14,080 bases of DNA from CAYLVJ01 sp964501525 (lineage in GTDB: Bacteria; Patescibacteriota; Minisyncoccia; Minisyncoccales; CAYTKG01): NCBI GenBank assembly GCA_964501525.1, contig CAZCSI010000014.1:1-14080 (forward strand), read 5' to 3'. The translations under genes were made by a program, and so were the position numbers. The notes beneath the pieces were generated by a model, which worked only from the letters and a program-made list of their open reading frames with translations, was not told where the DNA came from and did no database searches. The first letter of the stretch is position 1. Each line of letters starts with the position of its first letter. Positions 6,673 to 13,753 of the stretch are shown one piece after another.

Positions 6673-6855
6673 ATGAAGCCTGAAGAGTTAAGAAAAAAAG
6701 ACGAAAAAGAGCTGAAAACACTTTTAAAGAAAAGGCAGAGAAAGCTGGCTGAATTACAATTGAAAGAATCAGCCGGGCAGCTGACTGACCACAGTCAGAT
6801 AGGAAAAACGAAAAAGCAGATCGCCCGTATTTTAACCGTTATTAATCAACAATAA
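6673..6855 (+). CDS. rpmC: 50S ribosomal protein L29
   Basis: L29 is a small two-helix protein near the tunnel exit, next to L23. The 60 residues begin MKPEELRKKDEKELKTLLKKRQRKLAELQLKES, the usual antiparallel helix pattern, and end with the second helix IGKTKKQIARILTVINQQ. This is one of the few genes in the window with a reasonable Shine-Dalgarno (AGGA at 6662-6665, 7 nt before the ATG). Its position between rplP and rpsQ (2-bp gap) is the canonical one. Short and variable as a family, but the context makes the assignment firm. Confidence 0.94.
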   Translation: MKPEELRKKDEKELKTLLKKRQRKLAELQLKESAGQLTDHSQIGKTKKQIARILTVINQQ

Positions 6856-6857
6856 TC

Positions 6858-7109
6858 ATGGCTAAAAAAACACTAAAAGGCGAGGTGATTTCAGACAAAA
6901 TGAACAAAACCGTGGTGGTCGAGGTAAGCAGAGTAAAAGCGCATCCCAAATACTTAAAAAGGTACACCGTTCACAAGAAATACAAAGCCCATGATGAAAA
7001 TGAAGAGTACAAACAGGGCGATATCGTTATTATTGAAGAATGCAAACCCATGAGTAAAGACAAAAGGTGGAGAGTGATAGGAAAAGCTCAAAAACTGAAG
7101 AGCGATTAA
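6858..7109 (+). CDS. rpsQ: 30S ribosomal protein S17
   Basis: S17 is a primary 16S rRNA-binding protein with an OB fold. The 83 residues show the full family pattern: LKGEVISDKMNKTVVVEVSRVKAHPKYLKRYTVHKKYKAHDE, then the GDIVIIEECKPMSKDKRWRV motif. Length equals the family norm (about 84). It is separated by 2 bp from rpmC and by 1 bp from rplN, so it is almost certainly cotranscribed and coupled. No Shine-Dalgarno precedes it. Confidence 0.97.
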   Translation: MAKKTLKGEVISDKMNKTVVVEVSRVKAHPKYLKRYTVHKKYKAHDENEEYKQGDIVIIEECKPMSKDKRWRVIGKAQKLKSD

Positions 7110-7110
7110 C

Positions 7111-7482
7111 ATGATTCAAGCAGGAACAAGATTAAAAGCGGTTGACAACTCGGGAGCAAAAGAGATACAGTGTATAAAGGTTTTAGGAGGCAGCAAAAGA
7201 AGATATGCTCAGCTGGGCGATATAGTGGTGGGTACGGTTAAAAAAGCAGAGCCCCGAAAACCGGTTAAAAAACATGAAGTGGTAAGAGCTGTTATCGTCA
7301 GACAAAAAAAGCCGTACAGAAGAGAAGACGGATCTTATATCAGCTTTGAAGACAACGCTGTGATTGTTCTGGAAGGAAAAACACAAAAACCGAAAGGAGG
7401 GCGCATCTTCGGCCCTGTAGCCCGGGAGGTTAAAGAAAAAGGTTTTGACGAAGTAGCCGGAATAGCTAAAGAGTTAGTTTAA
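7111..7482 (+). CDS. rplN: 50S ribosomal protein L14
   Basis: L14 forms part of the intersubunit bridge with 16S rRNA helix 14 and is the binding site of silencing factor RsfS. The 123 residues match the standard length. Visible landmarks are MIQAGTRLKAVDNSGAKEI, KVLGGSKRRYAQLGDIVVGTVK, VVRAVIVRQKKPYRREDGSYI and RIFGPVAREV. It starts 1 bp after rpsQ and ends 3 bp before rplX, in the spc-operon order. Only a weak purine stretch precedes the start. Confidence 0.98.
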   Translation: MIQAGTRLKAVDNSGAKEIQCIKVLGGSKRRYAQLGDIVVGTVKKAEPRKPVKKHEVVRAVIVRQKKPYRREDGSYISFEDNAVIVLEGKTQKPKGGRIFGPVAREVKEKGFDEVAGIAKELV

Positions 7483-7485
7483 AAT

Positions 7486-7794
7486 ATGCCAAAGATTAAA
7501 AAAGATGACAATGTGGTAATCACAAAAGGCAAAGACCGCGGGAAAACCGGCAAGGTGTTGAAGGTTTACCCCGATGAAAAAAGAGTGGTGGTTGAGGATG
7601 TCAACCTTGTCAAAAAAAGAGTGAGGCCTGAAAAAGAGGGAGAAAAAGGGAAAACGATTGAGCTGCCCAGCCCCTTAGCCATCTCCAACGTCAAGCTCGT
7701 CTGCTCCAACTGCAGACAGGGGGTAAGGGTCGGCTACGAAAAAAGAGAAGACGGCAAAGTAAGGGTCTGCAAAGTTTGCGGCCAAACCTTATAA
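7486..7794 (+). CDS. rplX: 50S ribosomal protein L24, zinc-ribbon type
   Basis: L24 is an assembly initiator of the large subunit. The N-terminal KOW domain is plain (DNVVITKGKDRGKTGKVLKV, then VVVEDVNLVKKRV). The C-terminal part carries two CxxC knuckles, Cys73/Cys76 (CSNC) and Cys95/Cys98 (CKVC), separated by the typical RVGYEKREDGKVRV strand. This indicates the zinc-binding form; the E. coli protein lacks the full cysteine set. Length 102 is standard. It is 3 bp after rplN and 12 bp before rplE. Confidence 0.97.
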   Translation: MPKIKKDDNVVITKGKDRGKTGKVLKVYPDEKRVVVEDVNLVKKRVRPEKEGEKGKTIELPSPLAISNVKLVCSNCRQGVRVGYEKREDGKVRVCKVCGQTL

Positions 7795-7806
7795 CAGTGA
7801 AAGAAT

Positions 7807-8361
7807 ATGTTAAAAGAAAAATATGAAAAAGAAGCGGTGCCCGAGCTGGTAAAAAGTTTCGATTACAAAAACCGAATGGCGGCTCCCCGTATTGAAAAAG
7901 TAGTGATAAACACCGGATTCGGAAAAAAGATAAAGGATATGTCGGGCAAAAAAGAACAAGAGTTTCTAAATTTGATAGAGAGCGACCTGGCTCTTATTAC
8001 GGGTCAAAAACCGGTGTTGACCCGCTCCCGGAAAGCGATATCAGGGTTCAGTTTAAGAAAAGGGGAGGCGGTGGGCGCCAAAGTGACGCTGCGAGGAAAA
8101 AGAATGTATCACTTTTTAGACCGGCTGGTACACATCGCTCTTCCGCGTTCACGCGATTTTAGAGGAATAGACAGAAACTCGATAGACCAGGCAGGCAATA
8201 TGACAATCGGCATCCAGGAACAGATGATCTTTCCCGAGGTTGATACCGAAACTTTAAAAGACTCTTTCGGTCTTCAGGTAATAATTAAAACCGATACCAA
8301 GAACAGGGAAGAGGCAGTAAAACTTTTTGAATTATTAGGTTTTCCCGTTAAAAAACAATAA
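7807..8361 (+). CDS. rplE: 50S ribosomal protein L5
   Basis: L5 binds 5S rRNA and contacts the P-site tRNA and S13. The 184 residues (family about 179) have all the landmarks: IEKVVINTGFGK, LITGQKPVLTRSRKAISGFSLRKGEAVGAKVTLRGKRMYHFLDRL in sequence along the protein, LPRSRDFRGI, and IGIQEQMIFPEVD. An extra stretch near residues 45-55 explains the slightly greater length. The gene is 12 bp after rplX and 8 bp before rpsZ. No Shine-Dalgarno is evident. Confidence 0.98.
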   Translation: MLKEKYEKEAVPELVKSFDYKNRMAAPRIEKVVINTGFGKKIKDMSGKKEQEFLNLIESDLALITGQKPVLTRSRKAISGFSLRKGEAVGAKVTLRGKRMYHFLDRLVHIALPRSRDFRGIDRNSIDQAGNMTIGIQEQMIFPEVDTETLKDSFGLQVIIKTDTKNREEAVKLFELLGFPVKKQ

Positions 8362-8369
8362 TAGTAATT

Positions 8370-8555
8370 ATGGCCACAAAAGCCAAAATTGAAAAAGCCA
8401 AAAAAGAACCGAAGTACAAAACACGCAAGGTAAGACGTTGTTTTAAATGCGGCAGGGCAAGAGGCTATATGAGAGATTTTGGATTATGCCGTATCTGCTT
8501 TAGAGAGATGGCCAGCAAAGGTCTTATACCCGGAGTTAAAAAATCAAGCTGGTAA
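8370..8555 (+). CDS. rpsZ: 30S ribosomal protein S14, zinc-binding short form
   Basis: S14 is a head protein of the small subunit next to S3 and S10. The 61-residue length and the cysteines Cys24, Cys27, Cys40 and Cys43 (CFKC and CRIC, CxxC-x12-CxxC) identify the zinc-binding type (also called rpsN type Z) rather than the 101-residue zinc-free form. The end LCRICFREMASKGLIPGVKKSSW is a near-universal signature. The N-terminus MATKAKIEKAKKEPKYKTRK is a little more basic than usual. It follows rplE by 8 bp; an 81-bp gap precedes the rpsH ATG. Confidence 0.97.
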   Translation: MATKAKIEKAKKEPKYKTRKVRRCFKCGRARGYMRDFGLCRICFREMASKGLIPGVKKSSW

Positions 8556-8605
8556 CTTATAGAAGCAGCCTGTAAATACTTGTTCCGAACCAGTAAAAAA
8601 CCACC

Positions 8606-8611
8606 TATAAT
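8606..8611 (+). promoter_or_regulatory. Possible -10 element upstream of rpsH
   Basis: A perfect TATAAT lies in the 81-bp rpsZ-rpsH gap, 25 nt before the rpsH ATG. At 17-bp spacing the -35 position reads TTCCGA (8583-8588), only 3 of 6, and there is no TG extension. It could be a weak internal promoter for rpsH onward, but an isolated hexamer in AT-rich DNA can arise by chance. Confidence 0.3.
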
Positions 8612-8636
8612 AATTAATAGAAACTAATTGAACAGT

Positions 8637-9023
8637 ATGGACCCAATAGCAGACATGTTAACCCGCATCAGAAACGGTCAGGCAGCCCTCAAACAAGAGG
8701 TGTCGGTTCCTTATTCAAATTTAAAATACGCTATAGCGGAGATTCTGAAACAGGAAAGGCTTGTAAAAGATGTTAAGAGGGTGGGAAAGAAAAACCAGAA
8801 ACAGATAAAGATCAAGATTAAATACAAGGAAAATACACCTGTTATCAAGGGGTTAAGAAAAATTTCAAAACCGGGGCAGAGAATATACAAGTCAGCCAGA
8901 GAAATAAGGCCGGTCAAAGGCGGCTACGGCATCAGCATTGTATCCACCTCCCAAGGACTTATGACCGGAAAAGAGGCAAAAAAGAGAAACATAGGCGGAG
9001 AATTAATCTGCGAAATCTGGTAA
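8637..9023 (+). CDS. rpsH: 30S ribosomal protein S8
   Basis: S8 is a primary 16S rRNA-binding protein of the central domain; in E. coli it represses the spc operon. With the ATG at 8637 the protein has 128 residues and starts MDPIADMLTRIRNGQ, exactly the family N-terminus. An in-frame TTG at 8628 would add MNS and is less likely. The C-terminal rRNA-binding signature STSQGLMTGKEAKKRNIGGELICEIW is complete. A larger gap (81 bp) than elsewhere in the spc part precedes it and holds a lone TATAAT. rplF follows after 32 bp. Confidence 0.97.
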   Translation: MDPIADMLTRIRNGQAALKQEVSVPYSNLKYAIAEILKQERLVKDVKRVGKKNQKQIKIKIKYKENTPVIKGLRKISKPGQRIYKSAREIRPVKGGYGISIVSTSQGLMTGKEAKKRNIGGELICEIW

Positions 9024-9055
9024 CCTTACAGCTGAAGCTGGATAATATATAAAAC

Positions 9056-9601
9056 ATGAGCCACATAGGTAAAAAACCAATTGAGATCCCCGGCGGAGTG
9101 GAGGTGAAAATAACAGGCCAAAAGCTCGAGGTAAAAGGACCCAAGGGAGAGTTGGAAAGAAAGGTAAGGCCTGAAATAAAGATGGAGAAAAAAGAAAACC
9201 AGCTCTTTTTCACCATTAAACAAGAAGGAAGAAAAAGCAAAGCTTTTTGGGGAACGGAACGGGCGCAGGCAGCCAATATGATAGAAGGGGTGACAAAAGG
9301 TTTTGAAAAAAGATTACGATTGGAAGGGGTTGGATACAGAGCCCGGGTGGAGGATGATGATTTAGTACTTCAGGTCGGATTCAGCCACGAAGTAAAAATA
9401 CCAAAAGAAGATAATATAGAGTTCGAGGTAAAAGGAAAAATAGTAATCATTTCAGGAATAGAAAAACAAAAAGTAAGCCATATAGCGGGCAAAACACGCA
9501 AAATAAGGCCCCCCAACCCTTACACCGGAAAGGGTATCAGATATGAAGGAGAAGAGATAAAACTCAAACCGGGTAAGAAAGCGGTGGGCGGTGAGATTTA
9601 A
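9056..9601 (+). CDS. rplF: 50S ribosomal protein L6
   Basis: L6 sits near the GTPase-associated centre and the sarcin-ricin loop. The 181 residues show the two duplicated domains: MSHIGKKPIEIPGGVEV with VKGPKGEL in the first, and LEGVGYRARVEDDDLVLQVGFSHEV followed by the signature KTRKIRPPNPYTGKGIRYEGE in the second. Length is standard (about 177). It follows rpsH by 32 bp and is 43 bp ahead of rplR. Only a GGAT precedes the ATG at some distance, so no clear ribosome binding site. Confidence 0.98.
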   Translation: MSHIGKKPIEIPGGVEVKITGQKLEVKGPKGELERKVRPEIKMEKKENQLFFTIKQEGRKSKAFWGTERAQAANMIEGVTKGFEKRLRLEGVGYRARVEDDDLVLQVGFSHEVKIPKEDNIEFEVKGKIVIISGIEKQKVSHIAGKTRKIRPPNPYTGKGIRYEGEEIKLKPGKKAVGGEI

Positions 9602-9644
9602 AAAACGGAAAGAATTATAAAAGAGGTGAACCTGCGCAAGACAT

Positions 9645-9986
9645 ATGACCCCGACAAAAAGAAAAATAAGACACAGAAGGATTAGAAAAAAGATAAAAGG
9701 CACAAGCGAGAAGCCGCGTCTTTGTGTTTTTCGTTCCAATCAGCACATTTACGCCCAACTGATAAACGACAGTAAAGGCAGTATAATAGAATCGGCCAGC
9801 GACTTTGAAATCAAGGGCAAAAGCAAAACCAAAAAGGAGGCGGCCTACGAAGTAGGAAAGTTGATAGCCCAAAAAGCACAGGACAAAAATATTAAAAAAA
9901 TAGTTTTTGACCGGGCCGGCTATAAATATCACGGCCGGGTTAAAAAACTGGCTCAGGGAGCCAGAGAACAAGGATTAGAGTTTTAA
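9645..9986 (+). CDS. rplR: 50S ribosomal protein L18
   Basis: L18 binds 5S rRNA and links it to the central protuberance. The 113 residues match the family: basic N-terminus KRKIRHRRIRKKIKGTSEKPRLCVFRSNQHIYAQLI, then KIVFDRAGYKYHGRVKKLAQGAREQGLEF at the end. An in-frame TGA at 9627-9629, with no other start codon between, fixes ATG 9645. A good Shine-Dalgarno-like AAGAGGTGA (9621-9629) lies 15 nt upstream, farther than optimal. rpsE starts 2 bp after the stop. Confidence 0.97.
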   Translation: MTPTKRKIRHRRIRKKIKGTSEKPRLCVFRSNQHIYAQLINDSKGSIIESASDFEIKGKSKTKKEAAYEVGKLIAQKAQDKNIKKIVFDRAGYKYHGRVKKLAQGAREQGLEF

Positions 9987-9988
9987 AT

Positions 9989-10441
9989 ATGAAGAATAAT
10001 TATCAAAAAAAGAGTGGGTTCGACTATGAGGTTCTCCACATTACCAGAACCGCCCATATGACCACCGGAGGCCGTCGTTTTCGATTTAGAGCAGTGGTGG
10101 TGGCGGGTGACAGAAAAGGCAAAGTAGGAGTAGGAGTTGCCCAGGGAAATGACGTTGCGCAGGCTATCAGAAAAGCAAGAAGGCTGGCTGAGAAAAACGC
10201 AGTGCTTGTCCCTATTAAGGAAGGTACGATTCCTCATGAAGTTGAGGCTAAATTTAGCAGCGCCAGGCTGATGCTCAGGCCCCAGAGAAAGGGTAAGGGA
10301 CTGATAGCGGGAGGACCGGTGAGAACCGTATGCCGGCTGTCCGGAATCGAGAACGTGTCTTCAAAGATATTCAGCCGCACTAAAAGCAAAATGAACATTG
10401 CTCAGGCTACCATTAAAGCTTTAAGAAAGTTAGAAGCATAA
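9989..10441 (+). CDS. rpsE: 30S ribosomal protein S5
   Basis: S5 is located at the mRNA entry channel with S3 and S4 and affects decoding fidelity. The 150 residues hold the N-terminal double-stranded-RNA-binding-like domain (ITRTAHMTTGGRRFRFRAVVVAGD, KVGVGVAQGNDVAQAIRKARR) and the C-terminal domain (PIKEGTIPHEVEAKFSSARLMLRP, GLIAGGPVRTVCRLSGIENV). The protein is somewhat shorter than the E. coli form (166), mainly at the N-terminus. In most bacteria rpmD (L30) follows; here rplO starts 2 bp after the stop, so rpmD is missing. Confidence 0.98.
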   Translation: MKNNYQKKSGFDYEVLHITRTAHMTTGGRRFRFRAVVVAGDRKGKVGVGVAQGNDVAQAIRKARRLAEKNAVLVPIKEGTIPHEVEAKFSSARLMLRPQRKGKGLIAGGPVRTVCRLSGIENVSSKIFSRTKSKMNIAQATIKALRKLEA

Positions 10442-10443
10442 TT

Positions 10444-10884
10444 ATGCCTAATCTACACAATTTAAAACCGAAGCATAAAAGAAAGGATAAAAAGCGTAAA
10501 GGAAGAGGAAAGAAGTACGGTATGTATTCGGGTCGAGGCATCAAAGGACAAAAAGCCAGAGCAGGACACAAGCTTCAACCGGTTATAAGACGCTTTGTTA
10601 AAAGATACCCCAAAAAAAGGGGATATCGATTCAGCTCCCAGGGCAGAAAGCCCGAGGTTGTAAACGTTTCAACCCTGGAAAAGCAGTTTGAGCAGGGAGC
10701 AGAGGTAACACCGCAAAAGCTTGTCAAAAAAGGTGTCATAGAAAAAAAAGCCAACCGGATGCCTAAAGTTAAAATTCTCGGCAAGGGAAAAATATCTAAG
10801 AAGTTGACCATTAAAAATATGGAAGTTTCATCCGGCGCGGAAGAAAAAATAAAAAAGGCCGGAGGAGAAATAACAGAAACTTAG
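10444..10884 (+). CDS. rplO: 50S ribosomal protein L15
   Basis: L15 is a late-assembly protein that binds deep in 23S rRNA. The 146 residues start with the family glycine/basic region (HNLKPKHKRKDKKRKGRGKK, SGRGIKGQKARAGHK) and include FEQGAEVTPQKLVKKGVI and VKILGKGKISKKLTIKNMEVSSGAEEKI, the globular C-terminal part. The usual GSGxGKTxGRG pattern is more lysine-rich here. Positioned 2 bp after rpsE and 11 bp before secY, with no rpmD in between. Confidence 0.97.
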   Translation: MPNLHNLKPKHKRKDKKRKGRGKKYGMYSGRGIKGQKARAGHKLQPVIRRFVKRYPKKRGYRFSSQGRKPEVVNVSTLEKQFEQGAEVTPQKLVKKGVIEKKANRMPKVKILGKGKISKKLTIKNMEVSSGAEEKIKKAGGEITET

Positions 10885-10895
10885 TCCCTATACTT

Positions 10896-12167
10896 ATGCT
10901 CGACAAAATAAAACAGCTTTTCAAAATTAAAGAACTGCGCAACAAAATACTTGTCGTACTTTTTATTTTTGTAGTTTACAGAGTCATGGCCAACATCCCT
11001 GTTCCCGGGATAGACACATCGCAGCTTAAAGAATTTTTAGGCCAGTTTCAGATTTTTGGGTTGGTCAACGCCTTTACGGGTGGAAGCCTGCAAAACATGT
11101 CTATTGTTATGTTGGGCCTCGGACCTTATATCACCGCCACCGTTATCCTTCAGATATTATCTATGATTTTCCCGGCCCTGGAACGGCTTTATAAAGAAGA
11201 AGGAGAGGAGGGCAGAGATAAGTTCAATCAGTATGGACGACTGCTTACGGTTCCTCTGGCCTTTTTCAACTCTTACGGAATGCTTAACCTTCTTCAGGGA
11301 CAAAACGTAATCGGTAAACTTTCACCTCTGGTTTTTATCTCTTCCATCATTACCATCAGCGCCGGAACAATGTTCCTGGTCTGGCTTTCCGAGGTTATTG
11401 ATGAAAGAGGCATAGGAAGCGGCAGTTCACTTATTATTTTCGCAGGCATTATCTCCAGCTTCCCCCAGAACTTCCTTCAAATATATTCGGAGATTGCAAC
11501 CGGAGCTATAAATCCCGTTTCTTACATTATCTTCGGCATCTTTTCTCTGCTTATGATTTTTTCGGTCGTCTTTATCACTCAAGCCAAAAGAAATATCCCC
11601 ATCTCCTACGCTAAAAGAGTAAGGGGAAGAAAGATGTACGGAGGTGCAAAAACTTATCTTCCCATGAATATCAACCCGGCCGGGGTGATGCCCATTATCT
11701 TTGCCTTGTCTCTTCTTACTTTTCCCAGCATGATCGCCAACTTCTTTGTAGGGTCAGAAGGAATGACAGGGGACATTGCTCAAAAAGTTAGTGCTTTTTT
11801 TGAAACCCCGCTAACCTATAGTTTGTTTTACTTTATCCTGGTCTTTCTTTTCACCTTTTTCTACACCATGGTTATCTTTGACCCTTACAATGTGGCTGAC
11901 AACCTCAAGGTTTCCGGAGGTTTTGTTCCCGGCCACCGGCCCGGAAAACCAACCGCTGAGTACCTTAACTATACCCTGAATAGAATACTGCCTATCGGAG
12001 CTCTGTTCTTGGCAACAATCGCTCTTATGCCAACACTTATCGGAAGGGTGACCGGGGTTCAAACCTTTCAGTTTCTGGTTGGAGGCACATCCCTCCTTAT
12101 TATGGTCAACGTTATTATTCAAACTTACGAAGAGATAAACTCTTACCTGCAGATGCGGGAGTTATAA
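10896..12167 (+). CDS. secY: Preprotein translocase subunit SecY
   Basis: SecY is the membrane channel of the Sec translocon, through which unfolded proteins are exported or inserted. The 423 residues show about ten hydrophobic segments, beginning at about 18-35 (TM1). Conserved markers are ANIPVPGID (32-40), GLGPYI (74-79) in the TM2 signature, DERGIGSGSS (169-178), LPMNINPAGVMPIIFA (255-270), and the cytosolic C5 loop ADNLKVSGGFVPGHRPG (334-350) with Arg348 at the position of the SecA-contact Arg357 of E. coli. The C-terminus ends shortly after the last TM. The position between rplO and adk is classical. No Shine-Dalgarno precedes it. Confidence 0.98.
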   Translation: MLDKIKQLFKIKELRNKILVVLFIFVVYRVMANIPVPGIDTSQLKEFLGQFQIFGLVNAFTGGSLQNMSIVMLGLGPYITATVILQILSMIFPALERLYKEEGEEGRDKFNQYGRLLTVPLAFFNSYGMLNLLQGQNVIGKLSPLVFISSIITISAGTMFLVWLSEVIDERGIGSGSSLIIFAGIISSFPQNFLQIYSEIATGAINPVSYIIFGIFSLLMIFSVVFITQAKRNIPISYAKRVRGRKMYGGAKTYLPMNINPAGVMPIIFALSLLTFPSMIANFFVGSEGMTGDIAQKVSAFFETPLTYSLFYFILVFLFTFFYTMVIFDPYNVADNLKVSGGFVPGHRPGKPTAEYLNYTLNRILPIGALFLATIALMPTLIGRVTGVQTFQFLVGGTSLLIMVNVIIQTYEEINSYLQMREL

Positions 12168-12212
12168 CAAAAGCCGTAACAAGAGTTATTAACTGGGTTA
12201 AACTCAATTTTT

Positions 12213-12911
12213 ATGAAAAATAAAGCGCAGGTTTTTATTATTTTAGGCGCCCCCGGTGCGGGTAAAGGAACCCAATCCAATCTCTTAGCCGAACAGTTCG
12301 GGTTGGAGCACAATGAAACCAGCAAAGTGATAGAGTCTTTTTTCCACTCCGATGCCTGCACACAAGACACGGAACTGGAAATAGAGGGCAAAAAGTATCC
12401 TGTTTCCGAAGAGATGAGAAAATGGAAAGAGGGAGAGCTCTGCAGCCCTCCTTTTGTAGTCTGGCTCCTGGAAAAAAAGATAGAAAAATTGGCGCAGCAA
12501 GGCAAAGGTATAGTTTTTTCCGGTTCTCCGCGCACCATTTATGAAACGGAAAGAATTATGCCTCTTTTAAAAAAGCTTTACGGAAAGCAGAAGATTAGAG
12601 TCTTTTTCATAAAACTATCGATAGAGGACTCTGTCTGGAGAAACACTCACAGAAGAATCTGCAAACTGATGCGCCACCCCATTTTATGGCACGAAGAAAC
12701 AAAGAACCTTACCATCTGCCCCTTGGACGGCTCTAAACTGCTCAAAAGGGAGCTGGATAAACCGGAGATAATAAAAGAAAGATACAAGGTTTTTGAAAAA
12801 AGAACCCTGCCCATCCTGAAATGGATGGAAGAACACCAATACGAGGTGGCCGAGATTGACGGTGCACCTTCCGTAGCCGAGGTGTTTCAAAGCATTTTAT
12901 CCAACCGTTAA
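12213..12911 (+). CDS. adk: Adenylate kinase-like nucleoside monophosphate kinase, divergent
   Basis: Adenylate kinase interconverts ATP plus AMP and two ADP; its position between secY and map is the usual one for adk. The P-loop GAPGAGKGTQ (12-21) is perfect, and conserved arginines appear in SPRT (Arg107), RRIC (147-148), KRELDKPE (Arg179) and KERY (Arg190). Elsewhere it departs from canonical Adk (about 214 residues; here 232). The AMP-site motif STGD is replaced by ETSK (35-38), FDGFPRT by FSGSPRT (102-108), and the NMP domain has an insertion at about 45-65. The LID retains Cys150 and a CxxD at 169-172 but lacks a complete zinc-cysteine set. It may be an Adk with altered substrate preference; the gene symbol rests on family and synteny. 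Confidence 0.8.
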   Translation: MKNKAQVFIILGAPGAGKGTQSNLLAEQFGLEHNETSKVIESFFHSDACTQDTELEIEGKKYPVSEEMRKWKEGELCSPPFVVWLLEKKIEKLAQQGKGIVFSGSPRTIYETERIMPLLKKLYGKQKIRVFFIKLSIEDSVWRNTHRRICKLMRHPILWHEETKNLTICPLDGSKLLKRELDKPEIIKERYKVFEKRTLPILKWMEEHQYEVAEIDGAPSVAEVFQSILSNR

Positions 12912-12986
12912 AACCTGCTCCGAAAGATAAACCAAGCATTGACGGTTGCTGTCGCGCCGCCTGAAACATAAACAATCGCACAGCAT

Positions 12987-13733
12987 ATGATTCCCATCAA
13001 ATCCAAAAAAGAGATCTCTGTTATGGCAAAGAACGGAAAAAAGCTGGCAGAGATAATGGAGAGGCTGAAAAAAGAAACAAAACAGGGGGTGGAAACACAA
13101 AGATTAGACAGGCTCGCACAAGAGCTTATTTTAAAATGGGGCGCCAAACCCTCTTTTAAAAACTACAACGGCTTTCCAGCCGCCCTTTGCGTTTCTATCA
13201 ACGAAGAGATTGTGCACGGCCTTCCTTCAAAGAGAAAAATCAAAGAGGGGGATATCGTCTCTCTTGACCTCGGACTTTATAAAAATGGGTTTCACTCAGA
13301 TATGGCTTTTACGGTTTGTATCGGAGAGGTGAACCGGGAGAACAGACGATTGGTCCGGGTAGCCAAAAAAGTGTTGAAGCTGGCCGTTAAAAAATGCCGG
13401 GCCGGGAACACCTTTGGAGATGTCGGAAACCTTATTGAACGCTATAGCAAAGGCAGAGGATTCAGTGTAATACGAGACCTGTGCGGACACGGTATCGGGC
13501 AAAAACTTCATGAAGAACCGCAAATTATGAACTACGGTCAACGAAACAAGGGTGAAGCAATAAGGCCGGGTATGGTTTTTTGCCTGGAACCAATGCTGAC
13601 CGCAGGAGACTGGCATGTGCAAAAAACAGAAGACGGCCACGGATACCGCACTAAAGATAGTTCTTTTTCAGCTCACTTTGAACATGTGATAGCTGTCACA
13701 GCCAAAGGACCGCAGGTATTGACAAAAATATAG
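12987..13733 (+). CDS. map: Methionine aminopeptidase, type I
   Basis: MetAP removes the initiator methionine from nascent proteins, using a dinuclear metal centre. The 248 residues form a complete pita-bread fold with the five metal ligands in their usual contexts: Asp94 (SLDLG), Asp105 (HSDMAFT), His168 (CGHGIG), Glu201 (LEPML) and Glu232 (FEHVIAVT). Accessory histidines His77 and His175 match E. coli His79 and His178. There is no N-terminal SH3 or zinc extension and no insert as in type II enzymes. It is the last gene of the cluster: a 75-bp gap follows adk, its stop lies inside a strong promoter, and an intrinsic terminator begins 56 bp later. Confidence 0.97.
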   Translation: MIPIKSKKEISVMAKNGKKLAEIMERLKKETKQGVETQRLDRLAQELILKWGAKPSFKNYNGFPAALCVSINEEIVHGLPSKRKIKEGDIVSLDLGLYKNGFHSDMAFTVCIGEVNRENRRLVRVAKKVLKLAVKKCRAGNTFGDVGNLIERYSKGRGFSVIRDLCGHGIGQKLHEEPQIMNYGQRNKGEAIRPGMVFCLEPMLTAGDWHVQKTEDGHGYRTKDSSFSAHFEHVIAVTAKGPQVLTKI

Positions 13734-13747
13734 CAGTATGATATATT
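13719..13747 (+). promoter_or_regulatory. Strong extended sigma70-type promoter at the end of map
   Basis: A perfect -35 TTGACA (13719-13724), a 17-bp spacer, and the -10 TATATT (13742-13747, 5 of 6) preceded by TG plus one base (13739-13741), i.e. an extended -10. It overlaps the last codons and stop of map. Transcription would start near 13754, in front of a purine tract and 36 nt upstream of a perfect intrinsic terminator. It is the best complete promoter in the window together with that of tuf. Activity is inferred. Confidence 0.7.
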
Positions 13748-13753
13748 GATATC

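Noticed and set aside
8628..8636. TTG start for rpsH giving an MNS extension
   Set aside because: The ATG at 8637 gives exactly the canonical S8 N-terminus MDPIADML; the TTG has no ribosome binding site.
12181..12207. Imperfect hairpin in the secY-adk gap (GAGTT and TAA pairing with TTA and AACTC)
   Set aside because: AT-rich, bulged and without a T-run; stability is too low to call a terminator or regulatory element.
12939..12944. TTGACG as a -35 for map
   Set aside because: No hexamer resembling TATAAT is found at 16-19 bp downstream; the adk-map gap therefore has no convincing promoter.
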